Shown here: piece after piece, positions 20,542 through 30,530 of the stretch | Layout of the letters: each line of letters begins with the position of its first letter | Numbering within the stretch: the first letter of the stretch is position 1 | Assembly: GCA_051294375.1 (NCBI GenBank) | Contig: CM119267.1 | Location: 9,139,709-9,203,708, forward strand | Direction of reading: 5' to 3' | From: Paraspadella gotoi | Taxonomy: Eukaryota > Chaetognatha | DNA: 64,000 nucleotides | The notes under the pieces: generated by a model | Databases searched by the model: none | Seen by the model: only the letters and a program-made list of their open reading frames with translations | What the model was told of the DNA's origin: nothing | Program-made: the position numbers and the translations under genes

Positions 20542-22025
20542 TTCTGTGTGGTGGTAGTCGAGTACTGGTGTACGTATTTAACGTAGTTTTAAGGGTTTTA
20601 AGTAATAGGTATAATCATTAAGGCGGACCAGAATTTAACATTTTTTATTGTCGCAATCGCAAAATAGAATTTTTCTTTCTGTTTATAAATTAATTTTCTT
20701 TTCTCAAATTTGATTTTTTTTATTTCTGGCTGCTTCTGCTGCTGCCGCTGCTGATTCATCCGAAAACGATTTGGCTTCTCTCTCTCTTTCTTTCCTTCTT
20801 TTTTAATTGATTTATATATAAAGCATAGTTTTCCTTTATCAAATTTGATTTTTTGAGTGTCAAAGTTTGTCATGGGTCCATATTTTTTTATACCATTACG
20901 ACGATCCTTATGCTTTTAAGATTTTTACAATATGAAACGTCTGCAATGAAAGTCTTGTCCTTTTACAACCTAATTTACCTATGTTGTTAGATTTTGATTA
21001 AATTCATTTTCCTCATGCATGAAAGCATTTTAATATTTAACAATATATAAGAAATGATTAAAAAATTTTTTTTAGAAATTTAATGATAAATGGGTTAAAA
21101 TTAAAAAAACTTTAAAAAATCATTATCATATTTCAATAAATTTGATAGATTTTGTTAGTTTTTATAAACAAAACATTAAAATTTTTAAGCTTTATCAGAA
21201 TCCAATAAAAAAAGTAAATTGATTAAAAAATTTTTTTGACATTATATAGTATTTGGATAATATAAAATAGCATCCATGCGTTGAACTATAAGATCTCGAA
21301 TTTTTTTTATTTTCATGATCATTAATATATACAATAATAAATTTATACCGGACTTCTGTTAGTTTGTAACCTGTTCTGCCTTTAAAGTTTAATATTCAAA
21401 AGGATGGAGTGATGAGAGATTGAGCGGTGGTTTTGTACAATGTACTAGCGTGTAGTGAAAGTTTGGAATAAAAATTTAGCAGTTATATCTTAAAAACTAT
21501 CATATTAATGCATACTAATCTGTAGTTATTTTTCTTTTTTTACAAATATAGTAGCCCAGTCAGCTCCTTTTGTATATAGTATATATATATGTGGCGATCG
21601 TTTGTAAATCGCCACGCGCGTCTGCGCTCACTAATTGGTTCCAAGGATAAAAATTGTTTCCAGAACAAAGTTTTGTATTTTGTTCAATAATAAAATCAAA
21701 CCTTAATAAAATAATCAAAGCATATAGATATTCAGAAAAATAGAATATCAATATGCTCAACAAGTAAAAAGCAATAACAGTAATAATATCAATCAATAAC
21801 ATTAACAATGGAAAAAGCATTAATACTGTGACAGTGAACATTTAATAATGTAGAAGAATTACTTTGTGAGCAAAGAAAGAAATAAAAGTCTTAACAATGA
21901 AAACTTATTGAAATACTACTAGTGTAATCTAGCAAATAGAGAAATGATTATGATGTTCATTTGTCTTAACATAATTATACTATCTTGTTGAAAATAGTAA
22001 ACATAATTGGAATATCTATAGTAAG

Positions 22026-22099
22026 AGATGAGATGGTGAAATTGGTTGAGTCACAGATCGTGACTCATTAGTCCCGGGATCGAATCCCAGAGATGACTC
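22026..22099 (+). mobile_element. tRNA-like segment, probably SINE head or tRNA pseudogene
   Basis: A tRNA-like sequence carries an A-box-like TGGTGAAATTGG and, about 35 bp on, a B-box-like GGATCGAATCC, which differs from consensus at one base. I could not fold a convincing acceptor stem, so it is not called as a tRNA gene. It lies inside the 660-bp insertion in repeat copy 2. Confidence 0.4.
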
Positions 22100-22556
22100 T
22101 TTTATTTGATTTTAATAAATTGTTTATAATGTAATTTATGCTAGTTAAAAGTTGAACTTATTTAAAGTTTAATTGGCGATTCGTTGTGCTTCTTCAGCCG
22201 TGAAAGCAAAGAAGCCTGTATCGAATCCTACATATATAATATAATATAATATCAAAATTTCAAAATGATTTTTTTTTAATTCTGAAAACTGATTCAGATT
22301 CCTCGTTAAAAGTTAAAAGTATAAATTTTTTTCAAAAATTATGTCTTTAAATAGTTAAAATTATAAAAAACTATATTTTTAAGCTTGAAATTTAAAATTG
22401 GTATCTGAAGTATATTTTTTTTACATTTTTGACCAACTTAATGAAAGAATTTTTAAAAAATAATTATACTTTCTTATATCAACTTTTTGCAAGGAATCCA
22501 AATCCGATCTTAAACTTTAAAAATTTGCATTTTGAAATTTTAGCCAATTATATACA

Positions 22557-22745
22557 TATGTGAGTAAATAAGTAAATAAGTAAATAAAAATAAGTAAATG
22601 AGTGAATAAACGAGACTGAGAGAGTCTTGATTGAAAGCTTGCAGGGACCTGCTATGTCATTATCTTGTAAGAGTGATGGAGGCCTTAAACCACCAAAGCC
22701 TGTCCAAAGTCAGGGGCAAGATAGCTTATTTATTAAATGAATGGA
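22557..22745 (-). mobile_element. SINE-like insertion with microsatellite tail
   Basis: Comparison with repeat copy 1 shows an insertion here. On the minus strand it has a non-repetitive body of about 120 bp and ends in tandem TTTACTTA-type repeats, as 3' tails of SINEs or LINE fragments often do. The body has no recognised family. Confidence 0.4.
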
Positions 22746-23518
22746 TAATTTTTATATTGGTTGTACCAATTTCATATAAATATAGCTCACTGGTACCCAC
22801 TAATGTATAAAATTAAAAAATAAATTTACTAAAGTATTTTTATTAGTTTTTATTTTCATGTTTTATATCATCACAGATGAATAAAACTGTGTTATACGGT
22901 GTTACAGCCTGATCCGAAGCTCGGGGACTGCTTATATTGAACGGTTTTGTCATTAACACAACAATAATTACTGTCTCTTCAACAGATTGTTTTCCTTGTA
23001 GTAATATATTTATAAACTAATAAAATTTAAAAATAAGTTTTTCGGTAAAATTTTAAAGTTACTATTTAAGAATTGTCAGTGATTTATTTTTCGCTTACAT
23101 ATAGAAATTTTATTATCCCGAAAAAAAAGTACTCTGGTAAGAATACAAAAACTTTTTTGAAAACCACACTTAACCCTCATTTAACCCTTATGACACTGAA
23201 CCCTCTCCAAACCACTTCAAACCCTAACTACCCTTAACCTTCCCTAACCTTATCCCTCACCACCCTTAACCCCTGACCACTAAGGCCGATCAAGGTAAAA
23301 ACTAAGTTCTGTAATATAAATATTATACATCAACTTAAATGATTGAATACGCCGATACGGTCCACTTTTTAGTCGGATCTATAATTCACTTTGTCTGTCC
23401 GTCCCCTCAATTTTGTCGGGCATTCACTTATATCAACATCAAACATCGAATTATGATAAATTATGCAACAAAAAAAAACGATGTCCGTCCGTCCGTCCGT
23501 CCGTCCCACCTTAGTATA

Positions 23519-23796
23519 AAACTCCAATTACTCGTGATTGCATGGTTGGATTGGAATTAAATTTTGTGTGTTGGTAGGGAATTGTGTGATTGAGCTGAAA
23601 TCGTACGAGTGGAAATGAGTTTAAATGGAAAAAAACCAAAAAAATATTTTTGAATGCCAATTACTCATGAGTGGATGGGGCGATTGACTTTAAATTTTGT
23701 ATGTGGGTAGGAAAGTGTGTGATTAAGCTGGAAATCAAGTTTCAATGGAATCGTCTGAGTTGAAATGAGTTTAAATGGAAAAAACAAAAAACCTGT
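23519..23796 (+). repeat. Imperfect tandem repeat, two units of about 137 bp
   Basis: Units at about 23519-23655 and 23656-23796 share CCAATTACTC, TTTAAATTTTGT-like, GGTAGG, TGTGTGATT and GAAATGAGTTTAAATGG in the same order. A (CCGT)n microsatellite, about six units, lies just upstream at 23483-23507. Confidence 0.65.
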
Positions 23797-24277
23797 TTCA
23801 CTAATTGATTATGCTTTTTTTCTTTTTATATTAAAGTATATGCAAGATGATTAATTAACTGATCAATTATTTGATTAATTAATACAATTAGTCAATTAAT
23901 TAATCAATAATTAATTAATTATTCAATCCATTTATTTATCTATTAATTAATTACTCAATCAATTTATTAATAAAATTAATTATTATCGCGATTATTGTTG
24001 TCGTCGCCATAGTCGTTGTTACTTTTGTCGTGGTCAGTGACGAAAAGACCTAAAAACAAACATTTCGGATCAAATTAATTAATTAATTGCCTAATTAATT
24101 AATTAATTACCGCTTATGATTATGGGCAGATCCGATAAACTTCCTGAGATGTTCTTATTTATTCTTCCAGCCTTTTTTCGCGTTATCGTTGGTCAATATG
24201 CGTATTTTTGTAATTCATCTATTTGCTAATTGTGTTAAAATCGTATTAATTAGTTTTCTCCTTTACATGTTTAGAAA

Positions 24278-26458
24278 ATGATCAACAAACTCCTTTTGAA
24301 AAAGTTATCTCATGGAATAACTTTTAAAACGAAGTTTATGGCTGACAATTTGACAAGATTTGCATGTACCTCCTCTATTAAGACGCAAAATTGCGATTTG
24401 TTAAATCCAAGACGTCTTCCACTTTATCTATACATTTCAAACGCGTTAAAAAGCAAGGTTTTTCCCAGTTCGCTGGCAAGTGGTTTAAAGGAAAATTTTG
24501 ATATTTATAATTCGAAATTAGTTCAACTACAGAATTCAGATGATTATAAAAATATCTCAGATGTTGACATTATTAACAACGAACTCGAAAGCATTGAAAG
24601 CAAAATGTTGAACCTGCTGCTTTCGCAAGTTGAAACTAGCATTGAAGCTATTTTAGATCCAAACATTATTTATCTCGAAGTTACTTGTAATAAGGGATCA
24701 AACGAAGCAAATGCTTTTAAGGATATTATTCTGGAAATGTACTTTCAGTTTGCCAATTATTTTAATTGGAACTTAAGTTTAATTAGTCACAGCATCTCAA
24801 ACACTAAAATTAAAATAAGTGGTAATAAAGTATATGATTTTTTGAGATTCGAAACCGGAATTCATAAATTGGTTCTTAATTCTAATTCGAGGGGTTGTTT
24901 TAAATCTCTTCTTCAAAACGTGAGCGGTAAGAATTATGCCTTGATCAATGTCATTGTAAGACCTCATTTTCATGATCGATTTCTCCCGGTTTTGGAACCG
25001 AAGGACCTTGAAATTCAAACCATTGATAATTGTGTTTATGTAAAGCACTTACCGAGCATGTACGAATGTTCTTCTTCTGGACATAAAAATATAATTCGTG
25101 ACAAAACTGAAGCTCTATTTAAACTAAAACAATGGCTGAAATCAGAAGAATATTTCAAAACAATGAACGTACTCCCAACTTCAAGTAACAAAAAATATTT
25201 GCCGCCAAGCAATGGTAAAGTTTCTGAAATAGTCCGTGTTTCTTTTGGTGGAAATGTGGTAGACGAACGGTTAAAACATCAGGTATTTGTTAAAGATCAT
25301 AGTTGTTTCCTTATCGCCAAAGATCTGAAAGCCTTGCTGGACGAATTGTCCACGTCTTTAAGGAAGTCTTTTTTAGAAGATTCAATACATACCTTCTTTG
25401 AAAGTGAAAAAATTTTAGGTGAACTGGTTTTAGATTTATCACTTTTGAACACCATGAAACTAAATAAAAACTCGAACAATTCAGACATGAGAGAATTAAA
25501 TGAAATTAAAAAAAATTTACTGAAGACTGAGCATTTATTGGAAGAGACCTGTAGGCGATTAAAAGAGAAAAGCGCAGCTAATGAAATACTTGAAGAAAAA
25601 TTAAAGCAAAAAGAAGCATTAATTTTCAAGTATTTCCGCGAAGCCAAAGATGAGCTTTATTTGGTGAAACATCATAACGAACACGAAAAAAATCAATTAT
25701 ACTCATTAATTACACATAAGGAAAATGCTATTAGTCGACTGATTGATACAAAATATGTTGATAGATTATCTCTTTCGGAAAGTCAATTTCATCTGAAGCA
25801 TGAGTTGCAAAAAGCCTTAGAAACCGTTGAACAAAACAAAAGAGAATTGGTTAACAAGAACATGCTTATAAAAGACCTTTCGCTTAAAGTTGGAAATACT
25901 GTAAAAAAGGATAAAGAAATAGAAGATTTGAAAAATGACTTAAATTTATTAAGGAATGATATGGATAGAACTAGTCTTCTTAATCATTTACATAAGACGG
26001 AATTACAACTAAAAACGTCCCTAAGTGTTGAGAAAACTCTTAGAACTAAAAACGTTAGCTTTGAGGAAAAGATCAGAAATATACAGAAATCTTTGGACAT
26101 GAAAACTGAGGATTTAAATAATCATAAAGCCATAGAAATATCTGTTCATGAAAAAGATAGCATAATTAAGCAAATGAAGTATTTACTAAAGGAAAATGCT
26201 AAAGAAAAGATGGAACTTGAAAACAAATATTTGAAACTTGACGTAGATGTTAAAAAAGTGGCGAAAGAGTTAGAAGCTTCTCAACAACGGGAAAAAACCG
26301 CTGCTCAAGCATTGGCGATGGAAAAAGACGAAAAGAAAGAATTGCTGAAACGAATCTATGAACTGACGACAAAAACTCAAAATCTAGAAAAAGAACGTAA
26401 CGATTACAAAGATACAGTGGATCAACTTATAGCTTTTCAGCAACGGAAACTGTCGTAA
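24278..26458 (+). CDS. GGQ-less mitochondrial release-factor-1-like protein with long C-terminal coiled coil
   Basis: A single open frame encodes 726 residues, starting 3 bp after a T-rich splice acceptor. Residues about 90-365 align by eye in order to bacterial-type/mitochondrial RF1: IIYLEVTCNKGSNEANAF (PCRF domain LEVTAGVGGQEA), VYDFLRFETGIHKLVLNS (RHMKFEGGVHRVQRVP), PKDLEIQTI (NPKDLRIDTK), then NCVYVKHLPSMYECSSSGHK ([20 protein letters not shown]), and SEIVRVSFGGNVVDERLK (SEKIRTYNFPQNRVTDHRI). The loop carrying GGQ, which triggers peptide release, is missing between residues 249 and 250, and the codon-reading P-x-T/GRVHTS segment is replaced. Peptide release is therefore unlikely. Residues 1-45 are basic and Ser/Thr-containing, compatible with mitochondrial import. 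Residues about 405-720 are charged heptad-rich coiled coil, not part of any release factor I know. Codons are AT-rich. The stop abuts a MITE, and GTAAGT at the end could be a donor, so the C-terminus is uncertain. Confidence 0.7.
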   Translation: MINKLLLKKLSHGITFKTKFMADNLTRFACTSSIKTQNCDLLNPRRLPLYLYISNALKSKVFPSSLASGLKENFDIYNSKLVQLQNSDDYKNISDVDIINNELESIESKMLNLLLSQVETSIEAILDPNIIYLEVTCNKGSNEANAFKDIILEMYFQFANYFNWNLSLISHSISNTKIKISGNKVYDFLRFETGIHKLVLNSNSRGCFKSLLQNVSGKNYALINVIVRPHFHDRFLPVLEPKDLEIQTIDNCVYVKHLPSMYECSSSGHKNIIRDKTEALFKLKQWLKSEEYFKTMNVLPTSSNKKYLPPSNGKVSEIVRVSFGGNVVDERLKHQVFVKDHSCFLIAKDLKALLDELSTSLRKSFLEDSIHTFFESEKILGELVLDLSLLNTMKLNKNSNNSDMRELNEIKKNLLKTEHLLEETCRRLKEKSAANEILEEKLKQKEALIFKYFREAKDELYLVKHHNEHEKNQLYSLITHKENAISRLIDTKYVDRLSLSESQFHLKHELQKALETVEQNKRELVNKNMLIKDLSLKVGNTVKKDKEIEDLKNDLNLLRNDMDRTSLLNHLHKTELQLKTSLSVEKTLRTKNVSFEEKIRNIQKSLDMKTEDLNNHKAIEISVHEKDSIIKQMKYLLKENAKEKMELENKYLKLDVDVKKVAKELEASQQREKTAAQALAMEKDEKKELLKRIYELTTKTQNLEKERNDYKDTVDQLIAFQQRKLS

Positions 26459-26986
26459 GTACAGAATGCTTCATATTAGAAAATGCTCTTTCAATTTTTT
26501 GAACCCAGAATCGGTTCCGACCTAACCACTGAACCGATTTTTATGTTATTTTGCTAACAGTATCCTTTTGGTAATACAAATAGAATTTTGATATTCCACC
26601 CTTGAGGGACTAAAAATGGCCAAAAATATTTTTTTTCGGGAAGTGAAATTTATCTGCTGGTTAATATGAAATGTTTTTCTTTTAGTAAAAAAGGATTTTT
26701 GAACTAATTTTTTAAAATTTTAGTTAGTTTTATAGTATTTTAACTTGCATGGTCCGTCATTTTACTTCGAGTTTTCTTTTGAGCATCGACCTCCGATGTT
26801 CATGAACTCAAAAATAAAAGTAAAATAGCCTATAACTATGAATGGTTATTAATTAGTTTTTCTTGAAGAATAAAACGTCTATGCAGCTGTTCGAATCATC
26901 ATTGACACTCTGTCCGTAGTTTCCTTTGACTTGATTCTGTGCTCAAAAAATCTAAAGCGCATTTTCTAATATGAAGCCTTCTGTAC
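26459..26986. mobile_element. MITE with 28-bp terminal inverted repeats
   Basis: The left end GTACAGAATGCTTCATATTA continues to 26486 and is the reverse complement of 26959-26986 with one mismatch. The 528-bp interior has no coding capacity. The left terminus begins one base after the TAA of the release-factor-like ORF. The inner terminal motif GGCTTCATATTAGAAAAT also occurs at 19431-19448. Confidence 0.75.
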
Positions 26987-28253
26987 GATTTTGTTTATAC
27001 CAATTTTATTAACTTTGTATCGCCTATCAGTTGTCATCCTGATCTAGCTAATGTCATCAATTGTCTTGCATTGAAAGTAATACTTTTAATTCCAGTTTTT
27101 TAATCTTTTAAGTTTTCTTTATTTATTAATATTTGCAGATTTCACTGATAAACTTATTATCCAATTTGCTAAGATTTAAAAGGGAAATATTATCTTTAAT
27201 AATTTTAAACAAAATATAGAATAAAAATTAATAAAATGGGCTATTTTCCGGTGCTGATTTTTTAAACAAAATCTTTATCAAATTTAAAACTTTAATTTGC
27301 TTAACATTGACATTCAATTAGTTTTAGCCCGAATATTTTTAGAATATTTTTAATGAAAGAAGAACTAATCTTATTAAAAAAAATTAGTAGTTAAAAATAT
27401 TCATTCAGCCACAAAGTTTGGTGGTAGGGTTTGGAACTTTGGAGTCAAGTAAATATTTTTTTTTAATTAAGATGAACATTTCCTAGTATTTTCAAAAATA
27501 TCATTTGAATCTCGTCAGACAGGCGAAAGCACAACTTGGGCGAGATGTTAATTCCTTTCTGCTTTTTTTTAACATTGTCGTGGTCGTCGTCTCACACTGT
27601 TTTACCTTTAGAAATAGCTTAAGTATGTAACCACAAGAAGCTGAAAATTTAGATATGGCTTCTCATCATTGAGGTCTTTTTAAATTATTATGTATCATAT
27701 TCCTACACTCATTTGATTGTTTTATTTACAAAATAATTTTTTGTAAAAAAACGAGTTTATCGCGTCCATCATTTGGTTATAATTGCATCAATATTTGGTT
27801 ATCACAACAATATTTGGTTATCATTACATCAATATATCAATCAATTATTATTATATCAATAATTTGTTATCGCATGAATCATTTTTTTCCAGGTTTTTTC
27901 ATTAATTTCTTTGATAGTAACGTCTGGCGAGATCACTATACTTTTAAGATTTTTGCACTAAAATTACAATAAGAAACTTTGTAGGAAGTTTATCAAAGGT
28001 TTTATGATCTTTTAAAGGAAAATTTGAATCTTTTGGAAATTTAAGAATTTATACTCTGAATGTGACAATGTTCTGCTTAAAAATTGTTTTCAAGATTTTT
28101 GGTATGAAGACGGAAACCACATAAAATTTTCATCACTTTACTCTAGTTATTAGTATTAAGACGTTATAATTCCGTACGTGTTATTTTGTTCCAAGTACGG
28201 AATATATTTATACTGTATTATGTTTGTTAATTTTTTTTTAAATTTCAGACAAA
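26987..28253. other. AT-rich intergenic region with a MITE
   Basis: Besides the TA-flanked MITE at 27510-27932, this 1.3 kb is AT-rich and shows no gene. A T-rich acceptor (AAATTTCAG) ends at 28248, five bases before the KRI1 start codon. Confidence 0.5.
27510..27932. mobile_element. TA-flanked MITE, longer copy
   Basis: Terminal repeats TCTCGTCAGAC (27510-27520) and GTCTGGCGAGA (27922-27932) match those of the copy at 59941-60220. Internal blocks are shared too, including AACCACAAGAAGCT followed by a hairpin and TTTGATAGTAACGTCT near the right end. This copy has an additional TTTGGTTATCA-type tandem repeat at about 27770-27860. Confidence 0.65.
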
Positions 28254-30440
28254 ATGGATCTTTTTCGTGATTCAGACTGTGAGCAGGAACTAAACCAATT
28301 AAAAATTAATCAAGATTTCGCCGCGTATTATGAAAAAACAAGAGCTGCTGAGGAACTTCAGCGCCTGAAAGACAAATATGGTGACGTCGATTTAAAAAAA
28401 GATATTTCAAACACTGATTCTGAGAGCTCAGAGACAGATTCGGAATTAGAAACGGACGACTTAGATTTTTACAAGACACTTTCTGCCCTAAAGACTCGCG
28501 ACCCTAAACTTTATGATAATTCGTCCACCTTTTTTGAGCCATCAAAGGACCAGTCGTTAAAAAAACAAAAACAAGAAAAGCCTATGTTTTTAAAAGATTA
28601 TGAGAGAGAAACTGTTCTCTCTGGAGGGCAATTTAACGAAGATGAAATTAATTCAGATGATGAAAAAGCACACTCTCCGACTTATATGCAAGAACAGAAG
28701 GCTATTAAAGATAGCTTTAAATTTGCTTTGATTGAAAGTGATAATGAAGACGAACATCTTACTCAAAATCTACTTCGGAAAAAAGAAAAAACGCTCTTGG
28801 AGGAAGAAAAAGAAGAAAGTGACTTCAAAACGTGGTTGACGACTCAGGATAAATCGGAACAACTCGAAAAGGAGAACGCTGATCTGTCTGGTCTAAAAAA
28901 ATACTGGAATAAATCAGACTTAGAAGAAAGTGAAAAGTTTCTTAAAGATTTCTTGCTGTCCAAGCAGTATTGTGCTCCTACTGAAACTTCAGATGATGAT
29001 CAAACTTCGGCCGTTTTAGATTCTGAAGAAGAAGATGAGGCGATGGATAGGATTGATGATTTTGAATCTAAATTTAATTTTAGGTTTGAAGAGCCTAATT
29101 CGGATGTTATAAAATCATATCCAAGAACCATCAACGAAACTATTCGCCAAGAAAAGCAAAGTCGGAAGCAAAAACGTGAATCTAGAGAAAAACGGAAAAA
29201 AGAAGAAAAACAAAAAGTAGTTGAGGAATTGACATTGCTGAAGGATTTGAAACAGAAAGAACTGTTAACCAAAATTGAGCAATTAAAAAAAGTTGCGGGA
29301 AATTACAATGATATAATATCTAATGAATATTTGGACCAGGATTTTAATCCCCAAGAGCATGATGAAATGCTTGCAAAAATGTTTAATCAAGATTATTATG
29401 AGAATGGTAAAGAAGAAGAATACAAACCGGAAGTTCCCAAAGACATTGAGTCTGCCTACGAAGAATTTGCCGATGAAAATTTGGATGATTGGGTTGCTAC
29501 AGATTCTCAATTACCTGAGGAAGAAGATGTTTCGGAAATCAATGCTTTTCTTGAATCTGAAAGAGAGAGAGTAAGTTCGAGAAAGGAAAAACGTCAGAAA
29601 GAAAAGGAAAAGAAAAAGTCCCTCTTTATGCAGGCTCTTGACAAGAAAAAGCCCATCTTTGATCCAAAAGCAAAAACTTTTGAAGAATATGTTGATGATT
29701 ACTACAAACTAAATTTTGAAAATGTTATTGGGAAAACTCCAGTAAGATTCAAGTACAGAAACGTATTGCCAAATTCATTTGGGCTTTCTGTGGACGAAAT
29801 TCTTGGTTCAAAGGATAAAGAGCTTAATCAATGGGCTTCGATTAAGAAGGTTTCCCAGTATAGAACTGATGAAGAAGAGAAATATGATTTAAAAGCTTTT
29901 GAGGCAAAAGGTCAAAATATCTTTAAAAAGTCGCAGGTATTGAAAAGCCTCTTTGAAACGGAAGAAACTGAAAAAACCGTAGAAACCGAAGAAAAAATAA
30001 AAGAAACTAAAGCAACAACCTATGAAACGTCATCAAATAGCGTCCCTTCGGAAGTGAGTGCGGTTGTTATTGCCGATAAGGTGCCTTTGACGAAAAGAAA
30101 GAAAAGACAACGTCCGACGGAAAAGACTCCCTGTAAAAAAGTTAAACTCGATTCTGTCTCTGTAAATGATTCTTTAAAGACCTCCGACATCACTGATTCG
30201 AAAGAGTCAAAAATCAATACAAAAAGAGATAATGTGAGCGAGACGAGCATAAAAGCAGTCACTTCAAAAAAAATAATTACTAAAAAATCTAAAAAAATCA
30301 AAAACAAAAGCAACGGCGATGAGGAAACTAAAGAAAGAAAATCTGTAAATTTCATATCCGACGTTCGAATTGGAACTTTTGGCATGAATCCGAAAAAGTT
30401 TAAACGCTTCAAAAAATATGGGAAAAAATCTAAAGAATAA
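28254..30440 (+). CDS. KRI1: KRI1-like ribosome biogenesis protein
   Basis: This single-exon gene encodes 728 residues of the KRI1 family, a nucleolar protein needed for early 40S ribosomal subunit assembly with KRR1 in yeast. The N-terminal signature LDFYKTLSALKTRDPKLYD is at about residues 69-87, and a long acidic/lysine-rich coiled region follows. The diagnostic C-terminal KRI1 domain is clear: FEEYVDDYYKLNFENVIGK, RFKYRNVLPNSFGLSVDEIL and DKELNQWASIKKVSQYR. The tail is very lysine-rich (nuclear/nucleolar localisation). The length is normal for animals (human about 700). Codons are strongly A/T-ending, as in the preceding gene and unlike the GC-ending genes on either side. DOHH follows 90 bp downstream. 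Confidence 0.93.
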   Translation: MDLFRDSDCEQELNQLKINQDFAAYYEKTRAAEELQRLKDKYGDVDLKKDISNTDSESSETDSELETDDLDFYKTLSALKTRDPKLYDNSSTFFEPSKDQSLKKQKQEKPMFLKDYERETVLSGGQFNEDEINSDDEKAHSPTYMQEQKAIKDSFKFALIESDNEDEHLTQNLLRKKEKTLLEEEKEESDFKTWLTTQDKSEQLEKENADLSGLKKYWNKSDLEESEKFLKDFLLSKQYCAPTETSDDDQTSAVLDSEEEDEAMDRIDDFESKFNFRFEEPNSDVIKSYPRTINETIRQEKQSRKQKRESREKRKKEEKQKVVEELTLLKDLKQKELLTKIEQLKKVAGNYNDIISNEYLDQDFNPQEHDEMLAKMFNQDYYENGKEEEYKPEVPKDIESAYEEFADENLDDWVATDSQLPEEEDVSEINAFLESERERVSSRKEKRQKEKEKKKSLFMQALDKKKPIFDPKAKTFEEYVDDYYKLNFENVIGKTPVRFKYRNVLPNSFGLSVDEILGSKDKELNQWASIKKVSQYRTDEEEKYDLKAFEAKGQNIFKKSQVLKSLFETEETEKTVETEEKIKETKATTYETSSNSVPSEVSAVVIADKVPLTKRKKRQRPTEKTPCKKVKLDSVSVNDSLKTSDITDSKESKINTKRDNVSETSIKAVTSKKIITKKSKKIKNKSNGDEETKERKSVNFISDVRIGTFGMNPKKFKRFKKYGKKSKE

Positions 30441-30514
30441 GGCTTTAAAATGGATTCAAGCACTTGATTCATGTTTTTCTATGTTGTATAAATTTTGTTC
30501 ATATATTTTATTTT

Positions 30515-30516
30515 AG
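30515..30516 (+). promoter_or_regulatory. Splice acceptor in the 90-bp KRI1-DOHH gap
   Basis: A T-rich tract ends in TTTTAG 14 bp before the DOHH start, with 13 of the intervening bases mostly A. The arrangement matches the other tightly spaced pairs. Confidence 0.45.
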
Positions 30517-30530
30517 GCAAAAAAAAAAAG

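Larger units (their letters stand above)
21400..22865 (+). repeat. AT-rich dispersed repeat, copy 2, with insertions
   Basis: This is collinear with 16240-17865 but lacks the hammerhead-like insertion, so it preserves the empty target site. It carries its own extra segments relative to copy 1: about 21580-22235, containing a tRNA-like segment, and about 22557-22745, a SINE-like segment ending in a TTTACTTA-type microsatellite when read on the minus strand. Confidence 0.6.
20542..24277. other. Repeat-rich intergenic region
   Basis: These 3.7 kb lie between the DUF885 gene and the release-factor-like gene and contain no supported protein gene. Contents in order: AT-rich unassigned DNA to 21400; dispersed repeat copy 2 (21400-22865) with three insertions; a degenerate CCCTAA-like tract near 23165-23275; a (CCGT)n microsatellite at about 23483-23507; a two-unit tandem repeat at 23519-23796; and an ATTAATTA-rich tract at about 23850-24110. 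A T-rich acceptor ends at 24274, just before the next start codon. Confidence 0.6.

Noticed and set aside
20598-20873. Lys/Gln-rich minus-strand ORF downstream of the DUF885 gene
   Set aside because: It is driven by CT-rich and GCTGCTGCT-type simple sequence; no homology or gene context supports it.
22026-22099. Functional tRNA gene
   Set aside because: The promoter boxes are recognisable but no proper acceptor and anticodon stems could be paired by eye.
23165-23275. Interstitial telomere or chromosome end
   Set aside because: Units are too irregular and the DNA on both sides is ordinary; kept only as a low-interest observation.
24278-26458. First impression of a centriolar coiled-coil protein (SAS-6-like)
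   Set aside because: The coiled coil alone is unspecific. The N-terminal half aligns with release factor 1, not with the SAS-6 head domain.
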